DNA of 64,000 nt from Chrysomallon squamiferum (Eukaryota; Mollusca; Gastropoda; Neomphalida; Peltospiridae). Every line of letters begins with the position of its first letter. The first letter of the stretch is position 1. The notes beneath the pieces are model-generated. The model searched no databases and had not been told where the DNA came from. It saw nothing but the letters and a program-made list of their open reading frames with translations. The DNA is taken from positions 9,887,541 to 9,951,540 of the forward strand of contig CM022668.1 in the NCBI GenBank assembly GCA_012295275.1. The letters are read 5' to 3'. Below are positions 1 to 11,881 of the stretch, piece after piece. The translations under genes and the position numbers were made by a program.

Positions 1-593
1 CTGACTCATTGTTCATCGTAAATCTCATAATTGACTATCTGAGGTGACATCAACTTTAATCTGCAACGAAACACCGGAAATGAAAAAACGTATTTTAAAC
101 AGAATCTTCGAGAAAAGGATAAAAAAAAAAACAACAATGGTTCCTGCATCTGTTTCCTCTTGGAAACTTAAAATACGTAATATAGTGTAACACATACAGA
201 TAAACGAAAGGTAGTGTTTTTATTTTAATTTCTTTTTTTTTGTTTCTTTCTTTGTATTTTTTTTTTATTGTTTTGAAACATTACAAGACTGTAGAAGCAT
301 ATCATAAATAAATAAATAAACAAAAAACAAATAAACAAATATAGATATATATAAAAACAAACAAACAAACAAATAAGAAAATAACAGCAGCAATAAATAC
401 AACAATAATAATAACAACTGATCTTAAAGACTATAACTAACTAAGTAAATAAAACAATAAATACATTCATAATGTCAGTCAGTAAACCAATGGGGGAAAA
501 AAAAAAAAAAAAACATATATATATATATCAAAAAGTGTATGACACGGTTATGTACCATTTGTTTTTAAACCAAGTTAAGAAGTTATATTCAGT

Positions 594-595
<2 letters not shown>
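1..595. other. A+T-rich non-coding DNA
   Basis: Imperfect AAAC, AAAT and AAC runs (about 305-465) and short poly-A and poly-T tracts. No exon-like frame or regulatory cluster was seen. Confidence 0.6.

Positions 596-596
<1 letters not shown>

Positions 597-671
<75 letters not shown>
597..671. repeat. (AG)n microsatellite
   Basis: About 75 bp of uninterrupted AG. The 90-codon open frame through it is poly-(Arg-Glu) and is not a gene. Confidence 0.97.
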
Positions 672-674
<3 letters not shown>

Positions 675-769
675 ATATATAAACTTTAACTATGTAATAA
701 ATGAGCGGACTCTCACACACTCTCACTACGTATTTAAAATTTAATAAAACAAATATATTTAAAAATTAA

Positions 770-1112
770 AACATTTTGCGACCCGACGACTTCATCGTAG
801 ACGCGGGTCGCACACGAACACGTCACAATTACCTCATTGTTGCGAAACTCTGTAAGATTACACACGCCAAGACCTGGAAACACTTTGCATCAATTCTGCT
901 CAGCCAGCAGACAGGGGCGGAGTCAGTACCCTCGGGGCGGGCTATGATATCCCCTCGAGGTTAAGGGTCTGTGGGATAGACTCTTACGAAAACAGAACGA
1001 GCTGTTAATAGATTTCGTGATACGTCAGTGTCTGGCGAGTTCGAAACAGTCGCTTGGTGACGTTCTTACACCCACGTGTATTTTATTTCACGTAAAATGA
1101 TTACGTCGAGTT
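770..1112. promoter_or_regulatory. CpG-rich block with GC boxes, CRE-like sites and an E-box
   Basis: Seen: repeat-free and CpG-dense. Two GGGGCGG boxes (914-920 and 934-940), ACGTCA (1022-1027), TGACGTT (1058-1064), CACGTG (1073-1078) and TACGTCG near 1102. A 62-codon open frame at 776-964 begins with TTG, not ATG, so it is weak as a gene. Known: GC boxes bind Sp/KLF factors, ACGTCA-type sites bind CREB/ATF, and CACGTG binds bHLH factors. Inference: enhancer or promoter-like element. Which gene it serves is not visible. Confidence 0.35.
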
Positions 1113-1739
1113 TGCTTAACAAACAGTGAAAACAAATGATGTGTATTGTTGGAAATGTTATTTCTATCATGTTACAAATCGTGTTTTCTTTGGCTTGTGT
1201 TTTAAAAGTATTTGTTTGTTCTTCTTCTTCTGTTTTTATTTTTTTCCTGCATATATTTTATTTTTTTTTCGATTTCTTTTGTTTTTAATTTTTCTATTTA
1301 TTTATTTATTTATTTGTTTAAGTGTTTTGCTTCTATTTTGATTTATTTATTAACATCAATAGATTTAATTGTGATACATAATAACAAACAAATATAGTTA
1401 GTGACATTTTACTCTCAGGGACAGACATACGTATGCAAAATAAGTAAATAAACAAACAAACAAACAAAGGACAATAGAGTTTAAAAGAAAAAAGAAAATC
1501 TAGAACCTCAGATGACATTTTTAACAAATATTATATCTGCAGGAATGCAGGTGTAAGTATAAAACTGGTTGTTGTTGATTTTTCTGGAGGTTGGTGGGCG
1601 GATAAAAAAAAAAACATATAAAAAATATATTAAACCTGCCTTGGCTGACATTGTTTTCAAACACTATTCTATCCAGCAGTTCTCCACACCTACCCATCAA
1701 ACCTTTCCTCCACCCCATCGTTCAACTTTGACCTTTTGA

Positions 1740-1935
1740 TCATTTCCCTACTAAACATTGCCTTTTACGACCCACCTTTAACAAATCTACCCCCATTCCA
1801 TCACCCCAAAACACTGACCTACACCCCTTTTCCATCAGTACACATTGATCTATCCCCATTCCATCACTAAACATTTATCTATCTCCATCCCGTCGCTAAA
1901 GACTGACCTCGAACAACCCCACCCTCATTCGTCTT
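1740..1935. repeat. Degenerate C-rich tandem repeat
   Basis: Roughly 40-45-bp units sharing CCCCATTCCATCAC-like and ACTGACCTAC-like words, decayed. The + strand is very poor in G. The 600 bp before it (1125-1735) are T- or A-rich with no supportable feature. Confidence 0.5.
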
Positions 1936-1984
1936 CATCTCCTCCCTCCTGTCTCCTCAGCCCAGCACATTAAAGTACAACCCA

Positions 1985-2575
1985 GAGCGATTGTATCGTT
2001 GTCACACTGATTAACACGTGCAGATATACATTCAGATAGGTAGAGGAATAATGTATAATTCATCTACGTCGCAGTCAGTCGCACAGACAAGCCAGCCACT
2101 CTGCCATTCTTCGTTCAAACGATTTAATCGCCGTGTGCATTTTCCTGTCGCTAAATAACTGATTTACATAAGTATTCGCCGTATCGTATTTCCGCAGAGG
2201 GTCACTCGGGGTTCACGTTGTTGTTATTATTATTATTATTATTCTTAATTCTCCTCAGTTTGGAATGCATGTGTGTGTCTCTGTCGTGTACTTGCGAGGG
2301 CCTCTCCGGTTTCGCGACAGAAGCTGCGAATGGAAGGAATGTTTCTTTTGTCGACACAGGCGACCTCTGACGAGCTCTGGAATCCCGGCTTTAATAAAGA
2401 TGCTTTACGCCCAGCAGTAAAAGGAAACGACGGACGGGAAGACAGAAAGACACGGAATCAAATTTCAGCATTTAGTCTCATAAAAATCAGCGTTATTTGC
2501 ATGAAAACTGAAGCGACGTATTCTAACATGGTATTATGTCATCTGACAGCAAATTGCAGTTTTATTTATTAAAAG
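1985..2575 (+). other. CpG-bearing unique segment, possible UTR exon or enhancer
   Basis: Seen: a repeat-free, CpG-containing segment with an acceptor-like pyrimidine stretch ending TCTCCTCAG at about 2258. An open frame at 2273-2572 (99 codons) starts with GTG, and its first ATG comes at codon 20. A separate ATG at 2269 opens only 32 codons. A donor-like CAGCA|GTAAAA lies at about 2417. Inference: either part of a transcript 5' to the main gene or a conserved non-coding element. Codon evidence is too weak to call a gene. Confidence 0.25.
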
Positions 2576-2589
2576 GAATACTGTTCCTT

Positions 2590-2611
2590 GTCCTCTTCTC
2601 TCTGTCTCTCT

Positions 2612-2697
<86 letters not shown>
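2590..2697. repeat. (CT)n microsatellite
   Basis: CT-rich from 2590, pure from about 2626 to 2697. Confidence 0.97.
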
Positions 2698-2704
<7 letters not shown>

Positions 2705-2803
2705 CACAAACGCAGATACACTGACTCTCAGTTTAAACAAGTGTTCCATGTTGTTACCATGGTGTCTTTTTTTCAAAAATATTTACCACTCAAGTTTCTC
2801 TCA

Positions 2804-2806
<3 letters not shown>

Positions 2807-2861
<55 letters not shown>
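2807..2861. repeat. (AC)n microsatellite, followed by (AT)n at 2903-2931
   Basis: 55 bp of AC, then about 28 bp of AT 40 bases later. Four overlapping open frames here are only the repeats translated. Confidence 0.97.
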
Positions 2862-2863
<2 letters not shown>

Positions 2864-2974
2864 GAACATGTGCATACACATATAAACTCATACATTGTAT
2901 GTAATATATATATATATATATATATATATATTGCATACAAAAAAGACAGTGTGAGAGATACAGAGAGAGACAGA

Positions 2975-3746
<772 letters not shown>

Positions 3747-3882
3747 ATAACTACAGAAAAATTACAATGAAACACATCTTAGTGTTAAAATGCTAACAGA
3801 ATGACTAGTAAGAATTGATACCACAATTTTGTCTGTTTTCACAAAAACGTCTTAAAAAATCTGATCTCTCTCTTCCCCACAG

Positions 3883-4068
3883 ACCGGAAAAGAGAAAACA
3901 TAGCCTTTTAAAGAAATTTTATATTATTTTTTATACTTCCTTCATGTCGTATCTAAAGTGTCTTCGATACAGACAATATTATTACAGTTTTCGGAAAAAT
4001 GTTATCTGCACTTACCGGAAGACTCTTAAACCCGAGAAGAGCAGAAAATGGCAAAGTAGAGACTTCCG
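3883..4068 (+). CDS. Candidate internal exon with strong splice sites, unknown product
   Basis: Seen: a near-ideal acceptor (pyrimidine run ending TCTTCCCCACAG at 3882) and an ideal donor (CTTCCG|GTAAGT at 4068/4069) bound 186 bases that are open in one frame. The arithmetic is 1 base + 61 codons + 2 bases, so the exon is phase 2 to phase 2. The peptide is basic and aromatic (for example KKFYIIFYTSFMSYLKCLRY) and ends in a Lys/Arg-rich stretch. Against it: composition is only partly coding-like, the last 60 bases contain an inverted ETS-type repeat that also makes a mirror-image donor on the minus strand, and no partner exon was identified. It could be a UTR exon, a decayed exon or chance. 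Confidence 0.25.
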
Positions 4069-4073
4069 GTAAG
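4011..4073. promoter_or_regulatory. Inverted repeat of two ACCGGAAG (ETS-type) sites
   Basis: CTTACCGGAAG (4011-4021) and its exact reverse complement CTTCCGGTAAG (4063-4073) with a 41-bp spacer. ACCGGAAG matches the well-known ETS/GABP consensus. Either a paired ETS site or a coincidence with splice donors. Confidence 0.35.
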
Positions 4074-4139
4074 TCTCCCAAACAATTGTTTTGTGTTAAT
4101 ACTTTGGGTAAGTGATGGAGAGAGTGCCTAAATGGTTTT

Positions 4140-4363
4140 TGTTTTTTCATTTGATTAAGATCATCAACATAACATCAACGGTAAACAAAACCATATATGA
4201 ACAGAAAACAAAATAAAAATCTTAAGTTGTATAAAATCAAATAACATGCTATGCAAAGAAATTTAACCAAATCTATATGATGCTTGAGAGAGAGAGAAAA
4301 TAAAAATAAATATATATTTTTTAAATTATTATTTATTTTTCTTTTCTTTTCTTCTTCTACTAC

Positions 4364-4397
<34 letters not shown>

Positions 4398-4640
4398 CTG
4401 ATAAACATCTCAGAGTTTTTAAATTTTCTTAGACCATAACACGTGATTTCCTTCCTGTGCCAATCCTTTTTTTCTTTTCATTATTTTTACATTTAAATAA
4501 TAACAATAACAACAACCTCAATAACAACAACAACAATAATACAACATAAATATATAATAATAATAATAACAAAAAATTTAAATTTAATTTTTCTTCTCAC
4601 AAATAACGTGAACAAAAACCTTATACCTCGTTTTTTTAAA
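4140..4640. other. A/T-rich low-complexity DNA
   Basis: A 30-bp poly-T (4367-4397) and imperfect AAC/AAT tracts (4497-4570). No gene. Confidence 0.6.
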
Positions 4641-4677
4641 GTTGTTTTTTTCACCCTATTGGGGATGGGGACTGAGA

Positions 4678-4761
4678 CTGTCTGGAACAGCTGTGTAAAG
4701 TCACACGATCAAGGTCGACCCTTCTAGGTGCGCCAGCTTATCTTTGTGTCGTTCCAGACAG
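4678..4761. repeat. 11-bp perfect inverted repeat around a SINE-like core
   Basis: CTGTCTGGAAC (4678-4688) and its reverse complement GTTCCAGACAG (4751-4761) enclose about 62 bp. The core contains GTCACACGATCAAGG, similar to the GGTCACAAGATCAAA word of the tRNA-like SINE heads at 22.9 and 28.0 kb. Possibly a decayed SINE or a small hairpin element. No target-site duplication was established. Confidence 0.3.
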
Positions 4762-5020
4762 CACTGTGTTATTAATGACAAAAATTCGGGTCTGTTGAAG
4801 GTGCACTGAAAAGATTCTTGCTGTTAGATTGTAAACGAGTCCACTGAACGATTGTGTCGTGTTTCTTATGTCATATCAACATTCAGTGTTTCGTTTACAA
4901 GAAAAGTATAATAGCTTGTAATTTTATCCTACAACACAAAAGTTCACATACATACATAGATACTTACAACTATACACACATATATGCATTTATGAACATG
5001 TGTAAATTAGTGTGTTTATG

Positions 5021-5022
<2 letters not shown>

Positions 5023-5093
<71 letters not shown>
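5023..5093. repeat. (TC)n microsatellite with flanking (TG)n, (TA)n and (AC)n
   Basis: 71 bp of TC, followed through 5220 by short TG, TA, ATCT and AC tracts. The 130-codon open frame across it is repeat-derived. Confidence 0.95.
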
Positions 5094-5095
<2 letters not shown>

Positions 5096-5224
5096 GTGTG
5101 TGTGTGTGTATATATATAAATATAATATCTATATCGATCTATCTATATATATCTACCTATATCTATATATATATATATATATTACATACACACACACACA
5201 TGCACGCGCACACACATACCATAC

Positions 5225-6076
5225 ACATATATTTAATACCAAATAACAGTATTTAAGATGACATCAAACGTCCACACATTCGTCACACACACTTTAATGT
5301 TAGTTCTAACTTTGTTCACAGCATTTACGTGTAACTTGAATGTCAGTGCAGAGAAATATGTGTGAGATTTTGGGGCGGTTTAATGGTGATTGATGACTGG
5401 GGGATGTTCCGATAGGGCGTCTCCTGTCAAGATGTACTATGTAAAACGTACCTCCTGCAGTCCTTCGTCGTTAAAAACCTCTCAGAACGGTTTTGTACCA
5501 GTGTATTAAAAATATTTAGTCTAATAGCTAGGATGCGGTTGAAAATATTTGTGTGTGTTTAAATGTGTTTGTGTGTGAATGTGTGTGTTTGTGTATGTAT
5601 GTGTGTGTCTGATTTAAGAATAAAAGTTATTAGTAAAGATCAATGGAATTAGAACAAAAGGAATAAGAAACTAAACTACAAAAATATGAAACAGAAAACA
5701 GCATACTGTATAAACCGAGTAGAAACAAAAACATAAAACAAACAATATCAACAATTAATAATAGATAATTAGAAAGAAAATTAAAAGAAACAAACAAAAC
5801 AAAACAAAACAAAACAATAAATAAATAAATTAATTAAAAAAGGAAAATAATACGAAAGAAATAAACAAAATAAATAATACCCTATAAAAACTACAAAGAC
5901 TTACAGATTCGACAACGGAGGAATTTACAACAGCCATTAAGTACAAACGTAAGACGGGTTTTTATTTGTGTATGTACTGGTACTCTACTTAAATTAAGCA
6001 AATAAAAGAAATGTGAGCCACAACAAGCTGAAACAGAAGTCACAGCATTCATCATAAAAGGAAAGTTGGTATTTAA

Positions 6077-6080
<4 letters not shown>
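5225..6080. other. Non-coding, nothing recognised
   Basis: Partly CpG-bearing and unique at 5240-5530, then A-rich with AAAC and AAAT runs (5780-5880). No frame with splice support. Confidence 0.5.

Positions 6081-6082
<2 letters not shown>

Positions 6083-6166
<84 letters not shown>
6083..6166. repeat. (TC)n microsatellite
   Basis: 84 bp, uninterrupted. Confidence 0.97.
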
Positions 6167-6169
<3 letters not shown>

Positions 6170-6334
6170 GACACACACTAATTCCACCTATCGTATATTT
6201 TTGACTTTTTCTAATCTTTCATTAGTTAAAATTTGAATAATCTATTGTTTTTTTCTTCTTCTTGTTTTGTAGAAAATGTACTTTAAGTCAGATTTAATTT
6301 TTCTTCTTCTACTCATGATTATTATCATCGTCGA

Positions 6335-6336
<2 letters not shown>

Positions 6337-6392
<56 letters not shown>

Positions 6393-6414
6393 GTAGTAGT
6401 AGTAGTAGTAGTAG
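6337..6414. repeat. (AAT)n then (AGT)n trinucleotide array, left part
   Basis: AAT triplets to about 6391, then AGT triplets up to the left edge of the transposon at 6415. The array resumes beyond the element. Confidence 0.9.
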
Positions 6415-6812
6415 CAGTGCCGGATTTATTGTGCTAGTCACTATAGAAATTTTACCGCCCCGTCTTCAAGCGCACTTCACCCTTCCCACTTTATTATATA
6501 ATATGAAATATATAATTTTTTATTACTTGTGGAAAAGCGCAGAAATTCTTACTGAAAAACCGAAAAAAATATCAGTATAAAGTTTCTGTCCAATAGATAT
6601 TTATTCTTAGTCATAATAATTTAATTGAATTAGGTGAAAAGAGCCCCAATTTTAACAAAGCGCACCACTTGATAATTTAGCGCACAATCTCCTAAAAACG
6701 CGAAAGGCGCAGTTGGGAACACTGTCCAGTAACAGTTTCATAAACCGCCGCCCCTATCATCCTGCCGCCATAGGCTCTAGCCTAGAAAGCCTATATGAGA
6801 AATCCGGCCTTG
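6415..6812. mobile_element. Non-autonomous hAT-like DNA transposon (MITE), 398 bp
   Basis: Seen: the left end CAGTGCCGGATTT and the reverse complement of the right end, CAAGGCCGGATTT, match at 11 of 13 bases. Flanking octamers AGTAGTAG and AGTTGTAG match at 7 of 8, as expected for an hAT 8-bp target-site duplication, though the host sequence is itself an AGT repeat and so gives weak proof. The interior is non-coding, has GCGC-rich words such as AAGCGCAC, and lacks any transposase frame. Known: hAT elements have CAG/CTG-ended inverted repeats and 8-bp duplications. The insertion splits a trinucleotide array. Confidence 0.65.
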
Positions 6813-7540
6813 AGTTGTAGTAGTTGTAATAATAATAATAATAGTATTAGTATTAGTAGTATTAGTAGTATTAGTAGTAGTATTAGTATTAGTAGTAGTA
6901 GTAATAATAATAACAACAGTATTGGTATTAGTCGTATTAGTATTAATAGTAGTAGTAGTAATAATAATAACAACAGTATTAGTAGTATTAGTATTAGTAG
7001 TAGTAGTAGTAGTAGTAATAATAATAATAACAGTATAAGTATTAGTAGTATTAGTAGTAGTAGTAGTAGTAGTAATAATAATAATAACAGTATAAGTATT
7101 AGTAGTATTAGTATTAGTAGTAGTAGTAGTAGTAATAATAATAACAACAGTATAAGTATTAGTAGTATTAGTAGTAGTAGTAGTAGTAGTAATAATAATA
7201 ACAACAGTATTGGTATTAGTAGTATTAGTATTAGTAGTTGTAGTAGTAATAATAATAATAACAGTTAAGTATTAGTAAGTAGTAGTAGTAGTAGTAGTAA
7301 TAATAATAATAACAGTATAAGTATTAGTAGTATTAGTAGTAGTAGTAGTAGTAGTAATAATAATAATAACAGTATAAGTATTAGTAGTATTAGTATTAGT
7401 AGTAGTAGTAGTAGTAATAATAACAACAACAGTAAAGTATTAGTAGTATTAGTAGTAGTAGTAGTAGTAGTAATAATAATAACAACAGTATTGGTATTAG
7501 TAGTATTAGTATTAGTAGTTGTAGTAGTAATAATAATAAT
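6813..7540. repeat. Higher-order trinucleotide minisatellite, ~57-bp unit
   Basis: Alternating AGT and AAT blocks punctuated by ACAACAGTATT-like words. The punctuation recurs at about 6914, 6971, 7029, 7086, 7144, 7201 and 7260, a period of 57-58 bp (19 triplets), for about 11 copies. Open frames of 157 codons (+, Ser/Asn/Ile) and 137 codons (-, Leu/Ile) are by-products of triplet repetition, not genes. Confidence 0.9.
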
Positions 7541-7559
7541 AATAGTAATAATAATATTA

Positions 7560-8285
7560 ACGATTATTATTATTCCCTATTTGGTAGTTAAGATACACTG
7601 TAAAAAAGGTGATGAAGATTTCATAAATGAAGTTAAGTCGCCAACTTGCACTTTTACTCTCAGCATAACATGCACACAAAAATGAAAACAAAAACAAAAG
7701 AAAAGAAAAAGAGAAGTAAAAATAGACAGCATAATGTGCAAACACACAGAACACACACGAAGTAAGCAAATCAGTTTTTGTTACCAGATTTTCTTTAACG
7801 ATTTTTGGCTGCCACGGACCATTTGCGCGAACACGGACAGCGATAAACATTGAGCAATAAAACCATAAAGATGAATTAAACACACAAGCGTTTTTGATTA
7901 AGGAAAGTTTCGTTTTGTTTTACTTCTTAGAGTTCTAAGGTTACAGCATTATTTTTTTTTTTTCCCACTTGTCAGATTTGTCGGCTGGGGTGAAGACTTT
8001 TTGGGTGAGATGTGTTAGGTCAGAGGTACACAGTGGCTATCACTGAGTTTTTTCCAATCTCAGCACGTTTTTTCTTATAATGGTTGAGCAAAGGCTGTGG
8101 TATATGTTTTACTGAATATGAAAAATTGCACATGAAAAGACTGACTGCTGTTAATCTAAAACATAGAAGCCTGTTATATATAGCAATGAGTTTTTACTCC
8201 TCATTTATCATAATAGTCATCAATTATAAATATGTTCAATGTATCTTTAAATAAAACTGCCTTCCTTGACACGTGTTTGAATTTC
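7560..8285. other. Non-coding, nothing recognised
   Basis: Moderately unique DNA with some CpG near 7790-7840. A 108-codon minus-strand frame (7557-7883) is mostly Phe/Leu/Cys-rich and unsupported. Confidence 0.45.
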
Positions 8286-8289
8286 AGCA

Positions 8290-8730
8290 CTTCAGTCAGA
8301 AATCAGAAGAAAAAGAAGAAGAAGAAGATGAAGAAGAAGAAGAAGAAGAAGAAATTATAATAATAATAAAAAGAGAAAGAAAAAGAAAAAATGTAACAAC
8401 AACAACAACAGTAACAATAATAATTAAAAGAGATAAATAATAATAAAATAAAAATAAATTAATTAAAATAAAATATGATATAAAATTAAATTAAAAATTA
8501 AAAAAATTATAAGATAAAACAGAAAGAAAAATATTTCCGTAACAGACGAAAATTGTTATTTTAACTAGAACGTAAGAGTATTTTATTTTTAGTTCAACGT
8601 CAGTGAATTACAATTTATTTTAGAAGCATCATAAATCTTCTTTGTTCACATAGTAAACAATTAAAATGTAAATTTGGAGGTATACTTTATTGCAGTCACG
8701 TACTTACACAATATAAATACGGTAACCGGG

Positions 8731-8763
<33 letters not shown>

Positions 8764-8780
8764 TAAATTAAAAAATGAAA

Positions 8781-8836
<56 letters not shown>

Positions 8837-9000
8837 ATAATAATAATAAAAATAATATGAAAAAAATGAAATGAAATGAAATAATCAGCTCTGTTTGCGT
8901 CTTAAGTTACAAAAGAAGAAGAAAAAAAAAAAAAAAATAAAAAAAAAAAAAAAAAAAACAATAGAAAATTTACAAACAATCCCTAAATACTGCCTCCCAG
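8290..9000. repeat. AAG, AAT, CTA triplet runs and poly-A tracts
   Basis: (AAG)n at 8308-8352, an A/T desert at 8400-8530, poly-A at 8727-8756, (TAC)n at 8781-8836, and poly-A with rare interruptions at 8918-8958. Confidence 0.85.
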
Positions 9001-9327
9001 GTTACCAAAACTAATTATTTATGCACCGCGTAGATCAACCAGGTGCGCATGCGTTCTCTAAATTGTATCTAATCTGGTTAGGTTATTTTTAGTTGTCGTG
9101 ACATGACAAGAAGATTTTTTATTTTTTTGAATTTTTTTTTTTTGAGTAACCAATGTAGGCATATTGCCTGCATTTTGTGTTTAAACAGTCAAACATTTTT
9201 CAGAAAATTATATTAACATCCCTTTTATTTATTAACACTGACGTTATACTTGCCATATTTATTAACAGTTATAAATACGTAACTGTAAAACAAATTCATT
9301 ATTTCAAGACCCAACCTCATATTTAGC

Positions 9328-9390
9328 ATCTGCCGATGAAAGGGGTGTCTAGAATCCTCGTCCAAAAACCTTCCTGGATCCGCCATAAGA
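9328..9390 (-). mobile_element. Possible decayed hAT-type terminus
   Basis: Read on the minus strand, the end at about 9390 starts with GGCGGATCCAGGA, a word I associate with hAT-type termini in invertebrates. No opposite terminus or target duplication was found. At 9997-10012 a related word, GGCGGATTTAGGATT, points the other way and does not pair with it to enclose an element. Confidence 0.25.
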
Positions 9391-9866
9391 GGTACATAAT
9401 TTCAATATACACCAGGTTTCCAGATGTTAGCTGTAGAACAGTAAAAAAAAAATAATAATAAGAAGAAGAAGAAATAAGAAAAAGAAAGAAGAAAAAAGTA
9501 CACTGAAAAAAAAAAAATAACGAAAAATTAAACAGTCGACAAATACAAACACGACGATTAAATGGCTTGCCGAAAAGAATACAAAAAAAAAAAAAAATAT
9601 GCAAGACACTATCTCGACACAGCCTTGATTATGACAGGACTATATTTCTTCTAAGATTTCTCATTAAATTTTTTTTTTTTAAAACTTGGAAGAACGGTTA
9701 CGACTGCGAGCAGACGACAGTGTTTGCACCAGACATGTCAGACATTATTTCCATGTACTTTAAGTATGTTCTGTGACCTTGGTGAATCAGCAGGTTTGAC
9801 GGGCCAGTTGCAGAGAGAATAAAGAAATGAATCGAAGATATATAAGCAGTGATTAAAGAGGTTGTC

Positions 9867-9869
<3 letters not shown>

Positions 9870-9928
<59 letters not shown>
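9870..9928. repeat. (AG)n microsatellite
   Basis: 59 bp. The preceding 480 bp (9391-9869) contain A-rich tracts and no supportable gene. Confidence 0.97.
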
Positions 9929-9932
<4 letters not shown>

Positions 9933-9996
9933 CAGTACATTTCAGTAATGTCCTACCTGCCTTGATACTTTTTCATCGTCTTCAACACTGTAATCG

Positions 9997-10296
9997 CCAT
10001 GGCGGATTTAGGATTAAACAACATTCTGCAATAAAACAGTATTAAATAAATAAATAAACAAATAAATAAATAATATATATATTATTTATTTATTTATACT
10101 TATTTTCACAAATGCATTGTATATATATGTCGTAAAGAGAATGTTACAAAAATTAAAATGTTTACGGCACTGCAAGTTCTTTAGTATTTGTTAACACGGC
10201 GAGAAAGCAGACGTACACAAAAGGAGGCGGTGCAAGGTAATTAGCTTGAAGTGCACTCGTTATCATTGCTGCACTGTCGGAGCTTTTCCATGGCGG
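9997..10296. promoter_or_regulatory. Two CCATGGCGG (YY1-like) sites
   Basis: CCATGGCGG at 9997-10005 and again at 10288-10296. ATGGCGG is the core of YY1/Pho-type sites. Between them lie (AAAT)n and a unique CpG-bearing piece with a TAATTA homeodomain-type core (about 10239). Suggestive only. Confidence 0.2.
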
Positions 10297-10473
10297 TATG
10301 ACTGTAACAACGTGATGGTCACAAAATCTCGGAAAATTAAAGAACGGTAATAATTTCGACAGTTTCTAGTGGCTGTCTGTCTCCATTTAATTTCTCACCG
10401 GTTAATGGCCGATATATTAGTTATACAAAACTTGTCAAAGTAATTGTATTTATTTAAGTTAATAAATATGAAT

Positions 10474-10474
<1 letters not shown>

Positions 10475-10541
<67 letters not shown>

Positions 10542-10555
10542 AATAAATAAATAAT
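10475..10555. repeat. (AAT)n then (AAAT)n microsatellite
   Basis: About 58 bp of AAT followed by AAAT units. Confidence 0.95.
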
Positions 10556-10878
10556 AATAACAACAACAAATCAATTATTTAATTAATTAAATAGTATTTT
10601 ATATTCTCGTACGTAAAACATTTTATATTGTATTTTTAATCAGAAAATAATTTTAATACTTACTGAAAATACAATGAAATAAATTGAAATACGCCACTTT
10701 CATCTGACCAGATATATTTCATATTTAATCAGATACCTTAAAATAACTTCTATTTTCTTTCTTTTCAGCCTGTTTTGTGTCAGTTAATTTTTTCTCTCAC
10801 CTTATTTAAAATAAAAAATAAAATAAAAGTCAAAAAGAAAACGATGTTAACGTCTTGTCGATAAGTACGTCTTTGTGA

Positions 10879-10910
10879 TGACGTCAAGGACATTTTCATT
10901 TATGACGTCA
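10879..10910. promoter_or_regulatory. Pair of perfect CRE palindromes
   Basis: TGACGTCA at 10879-10886 and at 10903-10910, starts 24 bp apart, with GTACGTCT just upstream. TGACGTCA is the full consensus for CREB/ATF dimers. They lie about 3.8 kb upstream of the candidate first exon. Another TGACGTCA lies inside that exon (14797-14804 region), so the motif alone does not prove regulation. Confidence 0.4.
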
Positions 10911-10929
10911 ACACTGGAGATTATAGTTA

Positions 10930-11424
10930 AGTGAATGGCACATGGACACTGATGTTGTAAATTATTTAATTTAACTTAATTTTTTTTTTTTTAAATAGTT
11001 TTAACATAGAAATTAAATCGTTGACAATCAGTGAAAAGTGCATTATAAATATAAAAGTAATGAACAATTATATTGCATTCTATTCTTGTTTTTTTAAACT
11101 ATATTTAAAACAAATGAATATCAATTATATTCCATTCTTTTCTTGTTTTTTTTTTAAACTATATTTAAAACAAAGTAAACTAATAGCAAAATGATGTTCA
11201 TAATAATAATAATAAGAAGAAGAAGAAGAAGAAAAAGAAGATAATAAATAAATGCTATAAAAACACTGAATAAACGATATATAAAATTGTGTGTATATTT
11301 ATTTAACTTAGTTTTTTGTTTGCTCTTATCTTCATTTATTTATTTATTTATTTATGTTGTTATTGTTCTTCATCCCACTCAAAGGAAATTCTTTCGTGAA
11401 ATTTCTTTTCAGAAATTCTGGTCT

Positions 11425-11430
<6 letters not shown>
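10930..11430. other. A/T-rich, with a short degenerate duplication
   Basis: Two similar copies of an approximately 70-bp stretch (about 11040-11110 and 11115-11180) sharing TTCTTGTTTTTTT and AACTATATTTAAAACAAA, then AAT/AAG triplets (11200-11240). No gene. Confidence 0.5.

Positions 11431-11431
<1 letters not shown>

Positions 11432-11480
<49 letters not shown>
11432..11480. repeat. (AC)n microsatellite
   Basis: 49 bp, followed by a short TC run. Confidence 0.97.
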
Positions 11481-11483
<3 letters not shown>

Positions 11484-11881
11484 CTCTCACTCTTTCGTTC
11501 TTCTTTAACTTACAGCTATTATCACTTAAAAATAAAATTGCTGAGCATAACGTTTTAAATGAGTATATAATAAAGTAAATATATACTGGTTGAACACAGA
11601 TAAACCATTCAACTGTAGCAACATAATGTACACAAATAACCTTATAAAAAGCCCATTTAAAATGTATGAAAAGATATTACCGAAATATGCGCATGTCGTT
11701 ACGCATGTAATTTTCAAAGAATTATGATAAACAGAAATGTTATTGTCTGGAGAGTGAGAGAGAGGGGAAAAAACGTCTTAAAAGAATGTTTAAAAGAAGA
11801 AAAAAAAAGTACAAGTACGTCTAACTAAATTATGTTGATGAATTTTGAAAAGCCGCAATTTAATGTCTAACTAACCTAAGT

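Noticed and set aside
6791-7268. 137- and 157-codon frames (Leu/Ile and Ser/Asn-rich)
   Set aside because: Pure translation of AAT/AGT triplets on both strands.
9997-10012. Left end of an hAT element paired with 9328-9390
   Set aside because: The two termini point away from each other and cannot bound one element.
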